From NCBI GenBank assembly GCA_022264855.1, contig JABYQU010000080.1:1-64000 (forward strand): a DNA stretch of 64,000 nucleotides, given 5' to 3'. Both the position numbers and the translations under genes were made by a program. Positions 23,357 through 34,036 of the stretch are shown piece by piece (within the stretch, counting starts at the first letter, position 1; every line of letters begins with the position of its first letter). The stretch comes from Lenzites betulinus. Taxonomy: Eukaryota; Basidiomycota; Agaricomycetes; Polyporales; Polyporaceae. The notes under the pieces were generated by a model. It was not told where the DNA came from, ran no database searches, and saw only the letters and a program-made list of their open reading frames with translations.

Positions 23357-24371
23357 AGGAAGGCTGGTGAGGCCTTGAGGTCTTGGGGTCGTGTATTGAA
23401 GGTGAGCTGTTCGTCACAACGTAGACTGTACTGAATGTTCATATTAGGAACTTGTCTCATAGCCTCGTCATTGTTCGTAGTCCCCAGTGTCAGCAGTCTC
23501 ATGGACCAACGATTGTATTATATCCATCATACCCACATGATCCGTCATGAGCAGGAGACCGTATCATTATCGCTGAATAGGGTTTATTTGCAACGCGTTT
23601 CGATTAGATTGAGTGGAGCTCGGTTTTGCATTGGATGGCGCATGCGCGTGCACTGCGCGTGCGTGCACCACCAGCGCTTCATGTATGTGAGCGGGGTAAG
23701 CTTGGTACTTGCTAGGCCGGCGCGATATGCAAGAGGCTAAAATTTCCGAACGTACTTCAGAGTGTCTGCGGGTGCATCAAGATGAGGAGTGAGAGCTAGA
23801 ATAATGTTTCAGGAGTGCACGGTGCTGGAAAACGGCGAATATGACGGCGCACTATGTTTGGCGCTCGCAGATATATAGACGCCAGATCTTGCATTACTCC
23901 AGCTTACAAATTGAACTACTCCAACGGGCGCACCCCCGCTGCAAATAAACCCTAATAGTGTATGCGCGCATCAAATGCAACGACTGCACGCCAACATAGT
24001 CGGACTCCGATAGACCACGTTTGGCACATATTGAACGCTCACCACTGCTCTCGCGCACAAACGGCGCAGCTTGGGGCTAGCTCCACCTCTAAGACACGCT
24101 GTCGCGGAAATTACATCCTACGTGCGTGGTAAGCCCGTCAACTCTCTTCGGTAAAAGTATACTGACGTATGTTGCATCAGTCTCCACACATCCCGCACAT
24201 ATTGCTTGCGGGACCGCTGCAACGCCGCCAGGGTCGGCAGTCATGTTACGGAACGCCCACCCTCAACGCGGCGTGACGACATACATCGTGGCTCGAAGGC
24301 TCACCAGCCTTAGCGCCCTCAGCATACCGCACGAATGAGCGAGTGAGTGAGTGACCTCGGACGGTCTGCGG
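23357..24371. other. Intergenic region, no feature recognised
   Basis: About 1 kb between a gene end and the hydrophobin promoter. Only short frames without motifs. Confidence 0.5.
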
Positions 24372-24378
24372 TATAAAA
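24372..24378 (+). promoter_or_regulatory. TATA box of the hydrophobin gene
   Basis: TATAAAA, 81 bp upstream of ATG 24453. The start codon context CGCCACCATG is a strong initiation context. Confidence 0.7.
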
Positions 24379-24452
24379 GACAAGGCCTCTCAACGGCTTT
24401 TGCCCCAACCAACCGTTGTCCTACATACCAACCCAGCCCTCCCATCGCCACC

Positions 24453-24925
24453 ATGTTCGCCCAGCTCTTCGCCCTCTCCGCCCTCGCCCTCCTTGCGGCC
24501 GCCACCCCCGCCCCCGTCCCCGGCGGCGAGCCCGCGTCGTCCTGCAGCACCGCGCCCATCCAGTGCTGCAACACCGTCACGTCCGCAAGCAGCGCGAGTG
24601 CCGCGGACGTCCTCGCGGCGCTCGGGGTCGTCGTGCAGGACGTGAACGCCCTCGTCGGGCTCACCTGCTCGCCCATCTCCGTCATCGGCGTTGGAGGCAG
24701 CGATGCCTGGTAAGTTTACAGCGTCCAAGTTATCGACATGCTGTTTGTGAGCGCATGTGCTGACCTAAGCTCATTCGTGTAGCTCTGCGAACACTGTCTG
24801 CTGCGACGACAACTCTCACGGTAGGCTCCTTGCGCAGCATATGCAGCCGTTGCCCGGGTATAATGAGCTGACTGTTCCTCCTAGGCGGCCTCATCTCCAT
24901 CGGTTGTGTCCCCGTGACGCTCTAA
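24453..24925 (+). CDS. Class I hydrophobin, 111 aa, 3 exons
   Basis: Exons 24453-24709, 24783-24820 and 24885-24925, GT-AG and in phase. The protein has a signal peptide ([17 protein letters not shown]) and exactly eight cysteines with the hydrophobin spacing: C31, CC38-39, C72, C86, CC92-93, C106, that is C-x6-CC-x32-C-x13-C-x5-CC-x12-C. Long loops and the absence of class II spacing place it in class I. Such proteins are secreted and self-assemble into amphipathic layers on aerial hyphae, fruit bodies and spores. Intron positions late in the gene are typical of Agaricomycete hydrophobins. It stands alone here; class I genes often cluster, but no second copy is seen nearby. Confidence 0.95.
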
Positions 24926-25411
24926 GTGCGAGAACGCGCCCCACGGAGAGGTGGGAGGTAGGACGTTGCGATGTGATATCCGAAGGAGTGGAGCGAGAAC
25001 ATGTTGTAGTCCTGTAATTTCCGCGAAATCGAGCTCGAGACTTGTTTGTGCCTGAATGTTTATCATTACATGACCGCTGGACGCTGCGCGAAGATAAATT
25101 AATATGAGCCTAAAGCCTGATGTTGTCATGAACGAAACATACTCCGGGATCGGACAGGAGAGTGCAACGAATATGGTGATTTGTCTGAAATGTGTCTCAG
25201 AGTGAGAGCATTTAGAAGTTGACTTGTGGCAATGAGCTGTGTGGGGTACAGCCTGCAGCAGGGCGGTTGCCGTCGGAGAACAGTAAGCATAGCATAGCGC
25301 CAACGTTGTCGGATACGATTCAGGCTGATGGACGTGTAAATGAGATCGATAGCCTTAGTTCGCCGTGACTGTTCAGTATGGAGTGATAGCATGGGAGAGG
25401 CCGCCGCACCC
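24926..25411. other. 3' flank of the hydrophobin gene
   Basis: No separate gene is recognised. The minus-strand frame from 25575 to 25126 reaches into it as the possible continuation of the adjacent F-box-like gene, but similarity to anything known ends near 25410. Confidence 0.4.
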
Positions 25412-26196
25412 TCAGTGAAGGAACACCGCACGGTGAGTCGGAGCTCGTGAAGACTGTCGCGGGGGCTCACGAGGACAGACACCCGGCTCGAAAGCGGGAT
25501 GCTCCGCATGAATATGTGCAGGCTGAGGGCGTCCAGAACGAATGTGGGATGCACGCCGTCCATAGCTCCGTGCAAGGCCGCGCAGAGGATGTCCCGGCCC
25601 GCCCTCGTCGCTCGGGTCGTCAGGACGCGTCCCGGTGTGGTGGAAGTGGACTCGGAGGACCTTCAATGGGAGAAGGGGCCGGGGATGTACGACGTCGGAG
25701 CTGGGTGCATCCTGGGGGAGGACGTTGTGGACCGCCGTGGCCGTCTGCCTACCTGGATTGGTGGTGTACAATTGGGAGACAAGCAAGTGTCGCAGACGGG
25801 CAAGTCAATGTACAACTCCCGGAGCTGGGCAACGTCCGCCACCGCACATTGCGCGAGGCTCAGACTCAGCACGTTCCGGAGATGGCCCAGCTGGAGTTGG
25901 GCGGGTGTCTCGTAAGAGAGACAGGGCACGTCGCCGCGCACGCAGATATAGACGAGCATGTCTGCGAGCGGCGAGCCTGGGGGGATGGTACGCATGACGT
26001 CATGCGCATCCGAGTCGAAGGGGGAGGGGTTTCGCAGGTCGACGGTCACCTCGTGTTTTTGCAGGTTGGAGCGGGCGCGGGCGGTCCAGTGGGGAGAGGT
26101 CTGGGCGCATGTGGCGAGGGCGCGCCAGTCATTGGCCAAGCAGTCGATGATCATGTGGGTGATCTCCACGGGGAGCACGAGTGGTGATATGAGCAT
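25412..26196 (-). pseudogene. F-box-like protein gene, probably frameshifted
   Basis: The minus strand from ATG 26196 begins MLISPLVLPVEITHMIIDCL, which fits the N-terminal F-box of the Agaricomycete F-box families (LPxEIxxxIIDxL). Leucine-rich segments follow (GHLRNVLSLSLAQCAVADV). A 41-bp GT-AG intron (25712-25752) joins LSPNCTPPIQ to DAPSSDVVHPRPLLPLKVLRVHF. After HFHHTGT the plausible continuation (FVLDALSLHIFMRS) is in another frame, implying a one-base indel around 25575-25640. The frame that stays open after the intron ends at 25412. F-box proteins link substrates to SCF ubiquitin ligases through Skp1. Could be an intact short gene if the frameshift is only apparent. Confidence 0.5.
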
Positions 26197-27044
26197 GCTT
26201 AAGCGAAGTGGTATGGAATCGTCGTGGGACGAGAACCTGGGGGGTATGAACGGCGACTGGTGGAAATTGGGGGTGGGGTGGGGATGAGCTTGAACTGTGG
26301 GGGTTTGACGAGTTCGGTTCCGAGGTCACAATCTTGTCGAGCAAGTTCCTAGAGTCGGGTAAGAAAGACTCGGATTCCGATTCGCGGGCACATGAACATC
26401 CCAAGAGCTCTATGGTGTACCTAGAATCAAATAGGAAATGGCCCCATCAGAATCAGCTGGCTGTGAAAAACGCTAGGTAACGGGGGACGTGCATACCTCG
26501 GTATCGTGAGTACAACGATGTGGCAAGAGTTGAAGGAGGAGCAACGACGAGAAGATAGACTGAAAGGAAACTTATATAAAATACTGATAGACGCGCCCCG
26601 ACGCATTCAGGTTCACGAGACTGTTGCCACTGGCATTACTGGACTCCAACGTTCAACAGTTGGCAGCCTTCAGCACCCAGATCTGCAAATGTTCCGAGTG
26701 CTGCGGAGGCGCAGCGTTTAGAAAGAGCCGCTGTTAAATATACAGTACACAGGAGCGGTGCCGTGAAGTCTCCCAGTACATCGGTATTGCGGTTGGTTCG
26801 TTCAGTACCACCCTCGAATCAAAGTCTGCATACACCTAGTAGATGTACGAGAAGACACCTACATCAGTTCGTCGTTCACTCGACCGAAACGGTAACTGCT
26901 CAAACGACGTACATTTAACAAACCAGCCGCCACCAACCCGTTGCATCGCCGCGGCCATATGGTCACCCCTTCTCTGCTATCCTGATCGCCGTACGACGTG
27001 GGGGAGTCGCTGCCGTCCGCGCGACCCGCCAATTTATTGCGCCC
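26197..27044. other. Intergenic region, no feature recognised
   Basis: About 850 bp between two minus-strand F-box genes, without motif-bearing frames. Confidence 0.5.
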
Positions 27045-28441
27045 TCACCGGGCAGCCGCCCACGCCTCCCACTCGTCCTCCCCCAGACCGAGTTTGACCT
27101 CGACAGCGACCCCGCGCGCCTCAAGCGGCGCCCGAATCGCATCGAAGTATCCCGAGACCATCTCGCGGGAGTGTTCAGGGGGATAGCACACTGCGCCCAC
27201 CCGGACGGCGGAGAGCGCAGGGCACGCGTCCGCGCTCGCTAGTCTCCGCCCTAGGCGATTAAACAAATGTGCCAGGACGTCGAAGTCGTTAGTGCCGTTG
27301 TTCGCTGAGCGGTAGGGCATCAGGATCGTGAACGTCTCGAGAGTCTGGAGCAGGGGGGGATCGACGGTGGCGTTCACGGCGGCGCGGTTGTGGGTTGCGG
27401 TGTTGCCGAAAAGCACGCTGAGAATCTTGAGAAAGATGATATCGCTGGAGAGGCTGAGTTGTGCGCCCCAGAGGCGGATGGTGAGACGTTGCAGGCTGCG
27501 GGATGCTATCATTGCAGATGATATCCCTGGATGGGGGCAAACCGGCGATAAGTGATGAGTCACGGTATGGCACGGTAGGAGATGTACGTCGTATAGACAG
27601 CAGAAGTACTTGAATGGTGCCGGTGGTACTTACCTTCGAAGTAATGAGGGAGATGCGTAGTCACAGTGATGCTCAGGTCGACCAAGGACCGAAGTACGTT
27701 GTAGATCGTTTCATGCCACCGGTGATCCTGACGCGCGGGAGTAGCAGGATTGTTGCCCACGCCGGGCGTGAGGTGGAGGCTGAGGCACTGGAGTGACGGT
27801 AGGGTGGTGGTCAATTCCGGAGTACCTTCACTTTTGGCACAGATAAGACTCTGCCATGCGTCCAATGAGGAGTCATGGGCCCGCAACGTTCTCAGGCGGG
27901 TGAATTGCAGCGGGGGCGCCGAAAATGGATCTAGCAGTGCTTCGGTGGAGACATCTTCCATTGCCTCACCGTAATAGACAGTGGGATCAAATTCGACACC
28001 CTCGATAGAGAGATGTTCGATAGAGTCGCAGTTCGCGAGGAGTAGATCGTTTCTCTGCACCCGGTCCAGGAAAAAGAAACGGAGGGTGAGAGAGCGGATG
28101 TGGGGTAGACGAGGCAGCGAGAATCTTTCCGGTATGGGGGGCAGAAATGGCGGACGAATGCCCGTCTGGTGCTCGGCCCGCCCCTGGATTGTGAGATCAC
28201 GGATTGCGTGACATAGAGGAGAGCCTGTGTGGAATACGCGAGAAAAATCAGTCAAATCGGGGTGGTTCGGTCGCTCGACGTAGAGGGTCACGCCGCGGCC
28301 GAGGTGGAGGAAGGCGCGGGGTGCCCACTCGGGGTGGACGAGTGCGCAGGACGCGAGTGTTCGCCAGTCATCGTGGAGGAGATCGAGGATGGTGTCTACC
28401 AGCTCTGCGGGAAGAACAGCTTCGGAGAACAATGGCAACAT
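27045..28441 (-). CDS. F-box protein with leucine-rich segments, copy 1, 429 aa, 2 exons
   Basis: Exons 28441-27634 (808 nt) and 27526-27045 (482 nt) with a 107-bp GT-AG intron. I chose ATG 28441; the frame opens 4 codons earlier only with GTG. The N-terminus SEAVLPAELVDTILDLLHDD is the F-box. Irregular leucine-rich repeats follow (LPHIRSLTLRFFFLDRV, CDSIEHLSIEG, FTRLRTLRAHDS, LPSLQCLSLHL, LQRLTIRLWGAQL), ending with a compact tail. It is about 90% similar to the copy at 34045-35431, with identical exon lengths. A role as substrate receptor of an SCF ubiquitin ligase is the usual inference; the substrate is unknown. The foldback element lies about 200 bp upstream of its start, where a promoter would be. 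Confidence 0.8.
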
Positions 28442-28640
28442 GATGTCGCGCACCGTCGGCCGTCAGTAGTACGAGCTGTTTGCTAGCGCGAAATGATGTT
28501 AGGCTCGATATCAAGGCGAACCACGGCAATAATTCTGCCAGTGAGTTCACTTTTTGTGGATAAAGGTTGAATGCAAGCGATTCCACAGTAGAGTGCAGTG
28601 AGGGGGACCAAAAAGTTTGACATGCCATTATTACGATACG

Positions 28641-28644
28641 CAAC
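28641..28644. repeat. 4-bp target site duplication (left), CAAC
   Basis: CAAC directly left of the foldback element, repeated at 29510-29513. The empty homologous site at 35639-35642 has one copy. Confidence 0.7.
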
Positions 28645-29509
28645 CACGGCAAGCATAGGCATTTTGCAGGCCCCCTGACACGCCCATGGAATGACCTCCA
28701 CAGCTTTGGTGGCATTAAACCTCCTTGACGATGTAATTAAGCTAGCCATTGATCATTCCAATATAATACCTTCAATTATGACCGTCCACGAGGAATATAA
28801 GCTTTGTTGTGCTTTGGAAGCACTCTGGGATGTGTGCGGAATCTGACATGTCGCGGGCGCGTCACTGTACAATGAATAATATAGAAATATAGTCTTTCGA
28901 GCACAAGGGAAGCGACCAGGAACGGCTCATTTCGATACACGAGGAAGTATCGGTGTCGCGTTGCGTGGAATGTCTTTGTCACGGAACATTGCAAGTCACA
29001 AGACATTTCAAAAAAATCGATGAATTCCAGTGGACGTTGAATTTCCTTGGTACTTCAAATGTAATTCCTTTGTTCGATTGGAATCTTCTTGACATTTGAA
29101 GTACCAAGGAAATTCAACGTCCACTGGAATTCATCGATTTTTTTGAAATGTCTTGTGACTTGCAATGTTCCGTGACAAAGACATTCCACGCAACGCGACA
29201 CCGATACTTCCTCGTGTATCGAAATGAGCCGTTCCTGGTCGCTTCCCTTGTGCTCGAAAGACTATATTTCTATATTATTCATTGTACAGTGACGCGCCCG
29301 CGACATGTCAGATTCCGCACACATCCCAGAGTGCTTCCAAAGCACAACAAAGCTTATATTCCTCGTGGACGGTCATAATTGAAGGTATTATATTGGAATG
29401 ATCAATGGCTAGCTTAATTACATCGTCAAGGAGGTTTAATGCCACCAAAGCTGTGGAGGTCATTCCATGGGCGTGTCAGGGGGCCTGCAAAATGCCTATG
29501 CTTGCCGTG
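28645..29509. mobile_element. Foldback element: perfect 418-bp inverted arms with a 29-bp loop
   Basis: Positions 28645-29062 and 29092-29509 are exact reverse complements of each other; I compared them block by block and found no mismatch. The 29 bases between form the loop. The ends read CACGGCAAGCATAGGC inward. Flanking CAAC repeats look like a target duplication. The duplicated F-box locus lacks the element at the corresponding place (35639-35642), so this was an insertion. There is no coding capacity beyond an arm-internal 76-codon frame that appears twice because of symmetry. The transcript would fold into a long perfect double-stranded RNA. Mobilisation in trans is inferred; the superfamily is unknown. 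Confidence 0.85.
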
Positions 29510-29513
29510 CAAC
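29510..29513. repeat. 4-bp target site duplication (right), CAAC
   Basis: Right partner of the CAAC at 28641-28644. Confidence 0.7.
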
Positions 29514-30439
29514 TTAACTCATGCAGTCTGTTTGTTGCTGTTTGTCTTCGTGGAATCCCCTTTTTCCGGCTTTCCTGGATCTTGTAAGTAGCTATAGACT
29601 CCGAAGAGAGCAGGATGTAAACAAGGTACGTGCACGGGGGCGAGGCCGGGATCTTCATGGCACCCGCTGGCACCCGGGGTCCGTTAGCAGGCACAGGACA
29701 GCGCCTAGTACGCTGTCGGATTTGGGACTCTGAGGGAGATATCTGCTCCCTGTCGTCGATATCGACGTCCGACACAAGGCTCCTATGGCTTTTCTGTACA
29801 TCCACCCGGATAATCTTGGATACGGGCAGAGCATCAACTCGGCAAGGGCGGGCTGCGTCACCAAAGCGGACTTCCACGACGCGCTGCATCCTTTTGCAGT
29901 TCTTGCATGACAGCTTGACGTGCGTTTGTGCGTTCACTCTCAGACTTGTCCCAGAGATACAACTTCTATCTGTTGCGCACCGCCCGTATCTGTGACGGAA
30001 GGGACTTGGATGAGTGCGTATGAGAGCGGAGGTACGTTGCTAGCTCGGTTCACAGAACCATGTACTCATGATAGGCAGATGGACAGTGCGTCCCACGACG
30101 GCCCCATAGAAGCTAGGAGACGCGTTCGGGGAAGAGTAACTGACAGGGGACATGTCCGGCCGCATGTTCCTTGCACCGGTATGCGTTAAGATAGGGCTGT
30201 CTTCAAGTTGGGCTGTTGTTTCATCCTGCAGTCGGGGTCGTTTAAGTTAAACGCGGTGTACCTGGGCCGCAGCGTTCAGTCGTGCTTTCTGCGTCTTGCA
30301 TCCGTCCTTTCCGCTAATCACCCGTTCCATCGTATTCAGTAAACCCTTTTGCGCACCTTAAGGAATTGTAGGTGCGTGCGCCGAGTCGAGTAGTCAGGAT
30401 TATCAGCTCACCGCTCTGTCAATCTCGACGCCCGACAGA
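29514..30439. other. Non-coding, partly duplicated flank
   Basis: No gene. 29603-29660 is closely similar to 37520-37577 (shared core GTGCACGGGGGCGAGGCC). From about 29880 onward it corresponds, inverted, to the outer flank of DUF6534 copy A (about 16720-17060). From about 30250 the B copy diverges and leads into the HET relic. Confidence 0.5.
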
Positions 30440-30694
30440 TTGATGCATTGCTTCCTGAACACCTGGAAGAGCGGGTTTGTGTGGGAGAACGAGCCAAGCA
30501 AGGTCCAGTACGCCATCCTCTCCCACACTTGGCAAGATCCAGAAGATGGCGGTGAACAAACGTATGCCGATATCTTACCGCTCCAAGAAGACGCTCCCTT
30601 GGCACTCTCAGGCGGTAATCTCGACTTCCGATTCGCCTTTGTGCCTAAATTGGAGGATGCTCCCGTGACGGCATCTCATCCATCGCCGGGCTGA
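30440..30694 (+). pseudogene. HET-domain N-terminal relic
   Basis: The frame encodes FVWENEPSKVQYAILSHTWQ, then DPEDGGEQTYADIL. YAILSHTW is the hallmark of the HET domain of fungal heterokaryon-incompatibility-like proteins. After about 60 residues similarity stops and the frame closes at 30694. The downstream sequence shows no intron that would recover the rest of a HET domain (no WIDxxCIDQ-type block is visible). It lies in sequence present only in the B copy of the inverted duplication. I regard it as a fragment brought in by rearrangement. Confidence 0.6.
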
Positions 30695-31569
30695 GGCACC
30701 GCTCGTGTGCCCTCTCCTTTGTTCTCTTACCCCTGCCTCTCGGAGAAGCTTGTAATGACCTGTAAAGTCGAGAGGGAGGCTGTAGATGATATCTTTTGGA
30801 TCTCTCTGAAGGCTGAGCGACTCAGCTGACTTGGCAGCACTCCTGCGCATGCAACATCTCCGCGTCTGGGTGGAGGATGACGCGGACGCGAAACATACAC
30901 CCGCCCGCAAGCAAGTCCGCGGAGAGCAACCTAGACGTCCGACGCCCACAGGTCGAGGTCGCAATGCCGTCGCTTGTGGCAGAGGCTTCCTGATTGTGGT
31001 CGCTCCCTGGCTCCCGCCTAACAAGCTTCGGCCCGCTCGCGTAGGACTTGTGAAACTCAGAAAATGGTGCGAGTGCCTTGCAGAGGTGGTTTGAAGGCTC
31101 GCTGGCTGACCTTGCTAGATGCACTACAGCCCGCAAAGAGGGGGCTCAACAATTTGACACTGGTCGGAAGCCCCCTCACTGTTCAAACTCTGCCTGTTCG
31201 GCCTTCCGCATTGCGCAGCGGACCTTCAAACACTCCGTCCCTTTGGCACATCGCTATCCTTTTGCGCCTCCCAGACGCAATCTAATCATTCTGTCAGTCT
31301 CTTCCTTCTGAAAGCACTGACCCGGATCGCGTCGGACACACGGGCGCGCTCACGACGGTCTCATGACATCTTCGAGCAATGTGGGTGGCTGGGCCTGGGA
31401 GCAGAGTGCGCGTCCCCGCACTGCAGTGCTGCGCAAACTGTGCGGTATATGTACGAGCTAACTGACGCACTATGGCAGATTTCCGTGTCTCAGTTCGCAG
31501 AATCGTGTGTCCCGTCGCTGCATGTTCCTCCCTTCTTTCTGGTCGCAAGTACAGAGGCTCCCGCGCAGC
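30695..31569. other. Upstream flank of DUF6534 copy B, non-coding
   Basis: No gene. Homologous, in inverted orientation, to about 15918-16680 upstream of copy A. Confidence 0.5.
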
Positions 31570-33906
31570 ATGTCCGCCCTGCCGAACACAACCGCTACTG
31601 GGGTCCCGCCGAACCCGCTTGCGGGGGAGCTCCCGAAGGTCCCGGCGCTGGATAATACGTTCGGCGCTGTCTTGCTTGGCACGTTCGTAGCTCTGATGTA
31701 AGTGAGCCTGCATGTTGCGGGTGAGCCCCCGGTTGAGCTGGAAGGGCATGCACTGACGGGGTCATGGCGGGTCGGCTGCGTAGATTGTACGGGGTGACTC
31801 TTCATCAGGCACACCAATACTACCGCACATATCCGGACGACCGTCGTGCGCTGAAGAGTCTTGTAAGCTCCCGGTTTCATGTCGTTCGTGGCGTTTTGCT
31901 CATGTCTTTCAGGTAGTGTTCATCGTGTAAGTGGCGGTGGAGGCGCTCTGCCGTCCGGCGTGGCTGACGCGGCGACAGAGTCCTGGAGACTGCTACCGCT
32001 ATACTTAGCATGCACGTCTGGTGAGTATGCGAGCCCGAGGGTCTTTAGTTTCAGCTTCCCGACTCTCTTTGCTAACCCAAACGTCAGCTACTACTATTTA
32101 GTAACGAGCTTCTTCAACCCACCCGCGCTTCAAAAGGGCGAATGGTACGTCCAGCCTCTGAGTTCGCTCCGCCTCCGGCAGTGTTTGACGAGTCGCTGAC
32201 CCCCCCGCATATGGCACTGACAGGACGATAAATGTACGTGTACATCTCAACTATAGTGGCGTGGTCCATCACGTCCCGGCTGCTAATCATAGTCTTCCCA
32301 CCCGCAGCTGTTCCCAGTCGCATCGGTGAGCCACTGAGCCAGACTGGCTGGCTTTTCTACCGCGGGATGGTCAGCTAACGGCTGAAATTTGTCGCGGGGC
32401 TGCAGGGCGTCCTCATGATCTCGTCGCAGAGGTGGGTAGTGTCGGTGACGCTGTTTGCATATCTTGTCGGTGCTGAGATTTTGGCCAGTTTCTTCGCGCG
32501 ACGTGTGTGGCTCTTCGGGGGTCGGATTTCGAAGCTATTAGTTGCATTCGCGGTGCGTGGCTATCCTTGAACTGGGCGGGCGTTTGCTGACTCGCTCCCT
32601 CTGGCCCTTCAGGGGGTGCTGTGTATTGCAGAGATGGGTACGTGCACATAGATTGCCCGTGCAGTCAGCGACTAATGATCTATGCACTCGCTACAGGATT
32701 CTTCATAGGTCAGCACTCGGTGCCCCTAAATGTATAATTGCCACTCAATGCTTTGCACACAATAGCGGCCTCAACAGAAGCGTACGTCCCACACTAACTC
32801 CACCGCACGGCGCGGGAACATACTCACGCGCTTGCAGGGAGATCATCCCCACCTTTGCGGGGTTCCGGAGCCGCACCTGGCTCGTGTCGACCGGAACGAC
32901 GTTGGCCACCGCCGCGGACATCCTGCTCACAAGTATGCTCATAATTCTGCTGCATCGCAGTCGCACAGGCATCAAGTGGTAAGTCGCTTTTGCTGGTGAG
33001 CGCGAGTGGCTGATTGACGAGGGTACTAGTACGGACAACATGATCGACACGTTGATCTTATACTCTGTTAACACCGGTGAGTTGTGTTGCCTGCTTCCTG
33101 CGAGGAGTTTATGCTGACGGGGGAGGAACAGGGCTCATTACAGGGTAAGCACGCATTACTGTGTCCTGACGCATGGGTATTGATGGAGACGCGCAGGATA
33201 CTCAACCTGTTCTCATTGCTATTCGTACGCCCCCCTACCCTCCGATTGACGCCTCGGGCTGACCGGCAACCTGCGCTACATTGATAGGCGTACACCCACC
33301 CTGCAGACCTCATCTACATCGGCTTTGGCATCCCAGGCACGAAGAGTGAGTCTCTCTGCCACATTGTTCCACGATAATAGATGCCAACCGCAAGACATAT
33401 CGATGATCGTAGTGTACGCCACGACCCTCCTCGCCGCGTGAGTGCCCTTCCATCACACTGCCCTTTCCCCCCACACCAGCTGACGCGCTAATGGAGGGTG
33501 TAGATTAAATTCACGCCAGCATGTCGCGAACACTGATGACGTCTTGAACGACCGCCACCTATTCGGGCGTAGTAGGACTGCGACGTTCGTCGTAAATCAC
33601 GCGTCGAAGGTCGCGGTGCACCCGCAGGTGCGTCTTCCCCCACCCCCTCTTCCTTTCCTGTATTTGCTTCCTCTATTTTATTTCCTGCCTCATCCCTTGC
33701 ATTCTCTCGAGCTGCGCGAACGGCGGCACTGAAACCACACCCAGCTGCGCCCAGGCCGCACGGTGGCAGAGACGGACAGCACGTCCATCATCGAGCTCAA
33801 GGCGCCCGCGCACTATGCGTCCGCGCGCGACGCAAAGCACCGCGACGACGAGAGCGAGGAGCGTGTGTCGGTGCGGTACAATGCGAGTGGGGACCGGAGC
33901 GTTTAG
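31570..33906 (+). CDS. DUF6534-type seven-helix membrane protein, copy B, 362 aa, 20 exons
   Basis: Exons: 31570-31697, 31784-31862, 31913-31926, 31979-32020, 32088-32144, 32224-32233, 32308-32325, 32406-32431, 32489-32552, 32613-32637, 32697-32708, 32766-32781, 32838-32978, 33030-33076, 33132-33144, 33197-33224, 33288-33345, 33413-33437, 33504-33627 and 33745-33906. Every junction is GT-AG and keeps phase; the total is 1089 nt. Landmarks of the family appear in order: DNTFGAVLLGTFVAL, VTLHQAHQYYRTYPDD, CYYYLVTSFFNP, SQSFFARRVWLFGG, LHRSRTGI, DTLILYSVNTGLITG, IYIGFGIPGTK and LLAALNSRQ. The predicted topology is seven transmembrane helices with a charged cytosolic tail; function unknown. Six exons are 10-18 nt and four more are 25-28 nt. 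The same splicing pattern fits copy A. Confidence 0.82.
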
Positions 33907-34036
33907 GGTGGTGTTTTGTGTGTCATGTGTGTCGAGTACTGATAGACGGGTCGGATAAGGTAGATATTTGGGTGGACGCTCACTGTTACTTACCTGTGTC
34001 TTTATGGCGTGATCATCGTAACGCCGAGTCTTGAGC

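Larger units (their letters stand above)
27037..29586. repeat. Direct segmental duplication, F-box copy 1 (with foldback insertion)
   Basis: Repeated in the same orientation at 34037-35708. Similarity starts abruptly at TTGCGCCCTCACCGG in both copies and ends at ATCTTGT. Copy 1 is longer because the 865-bp foldback element lies inside it. Confidence 0.85.
29880..34023. repeat. Inverted segmental duplication, copy B
   Basis: Inverted counterpart of 13474-17060. The B copy carries about 500 bp of extra sequence (about 30250-30800) containing a HET-domain relic. Its end at about 34023 abuts the F-box duplication (from 34037) within about 15 bp. Confidence 0.8.

Noticed and set aside
28776..29378. 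Two identical 76-codon frames on opposite strands
   Set aside because: They are the same sequence read on the two arms of the foldback element; no sign of coding constraint.
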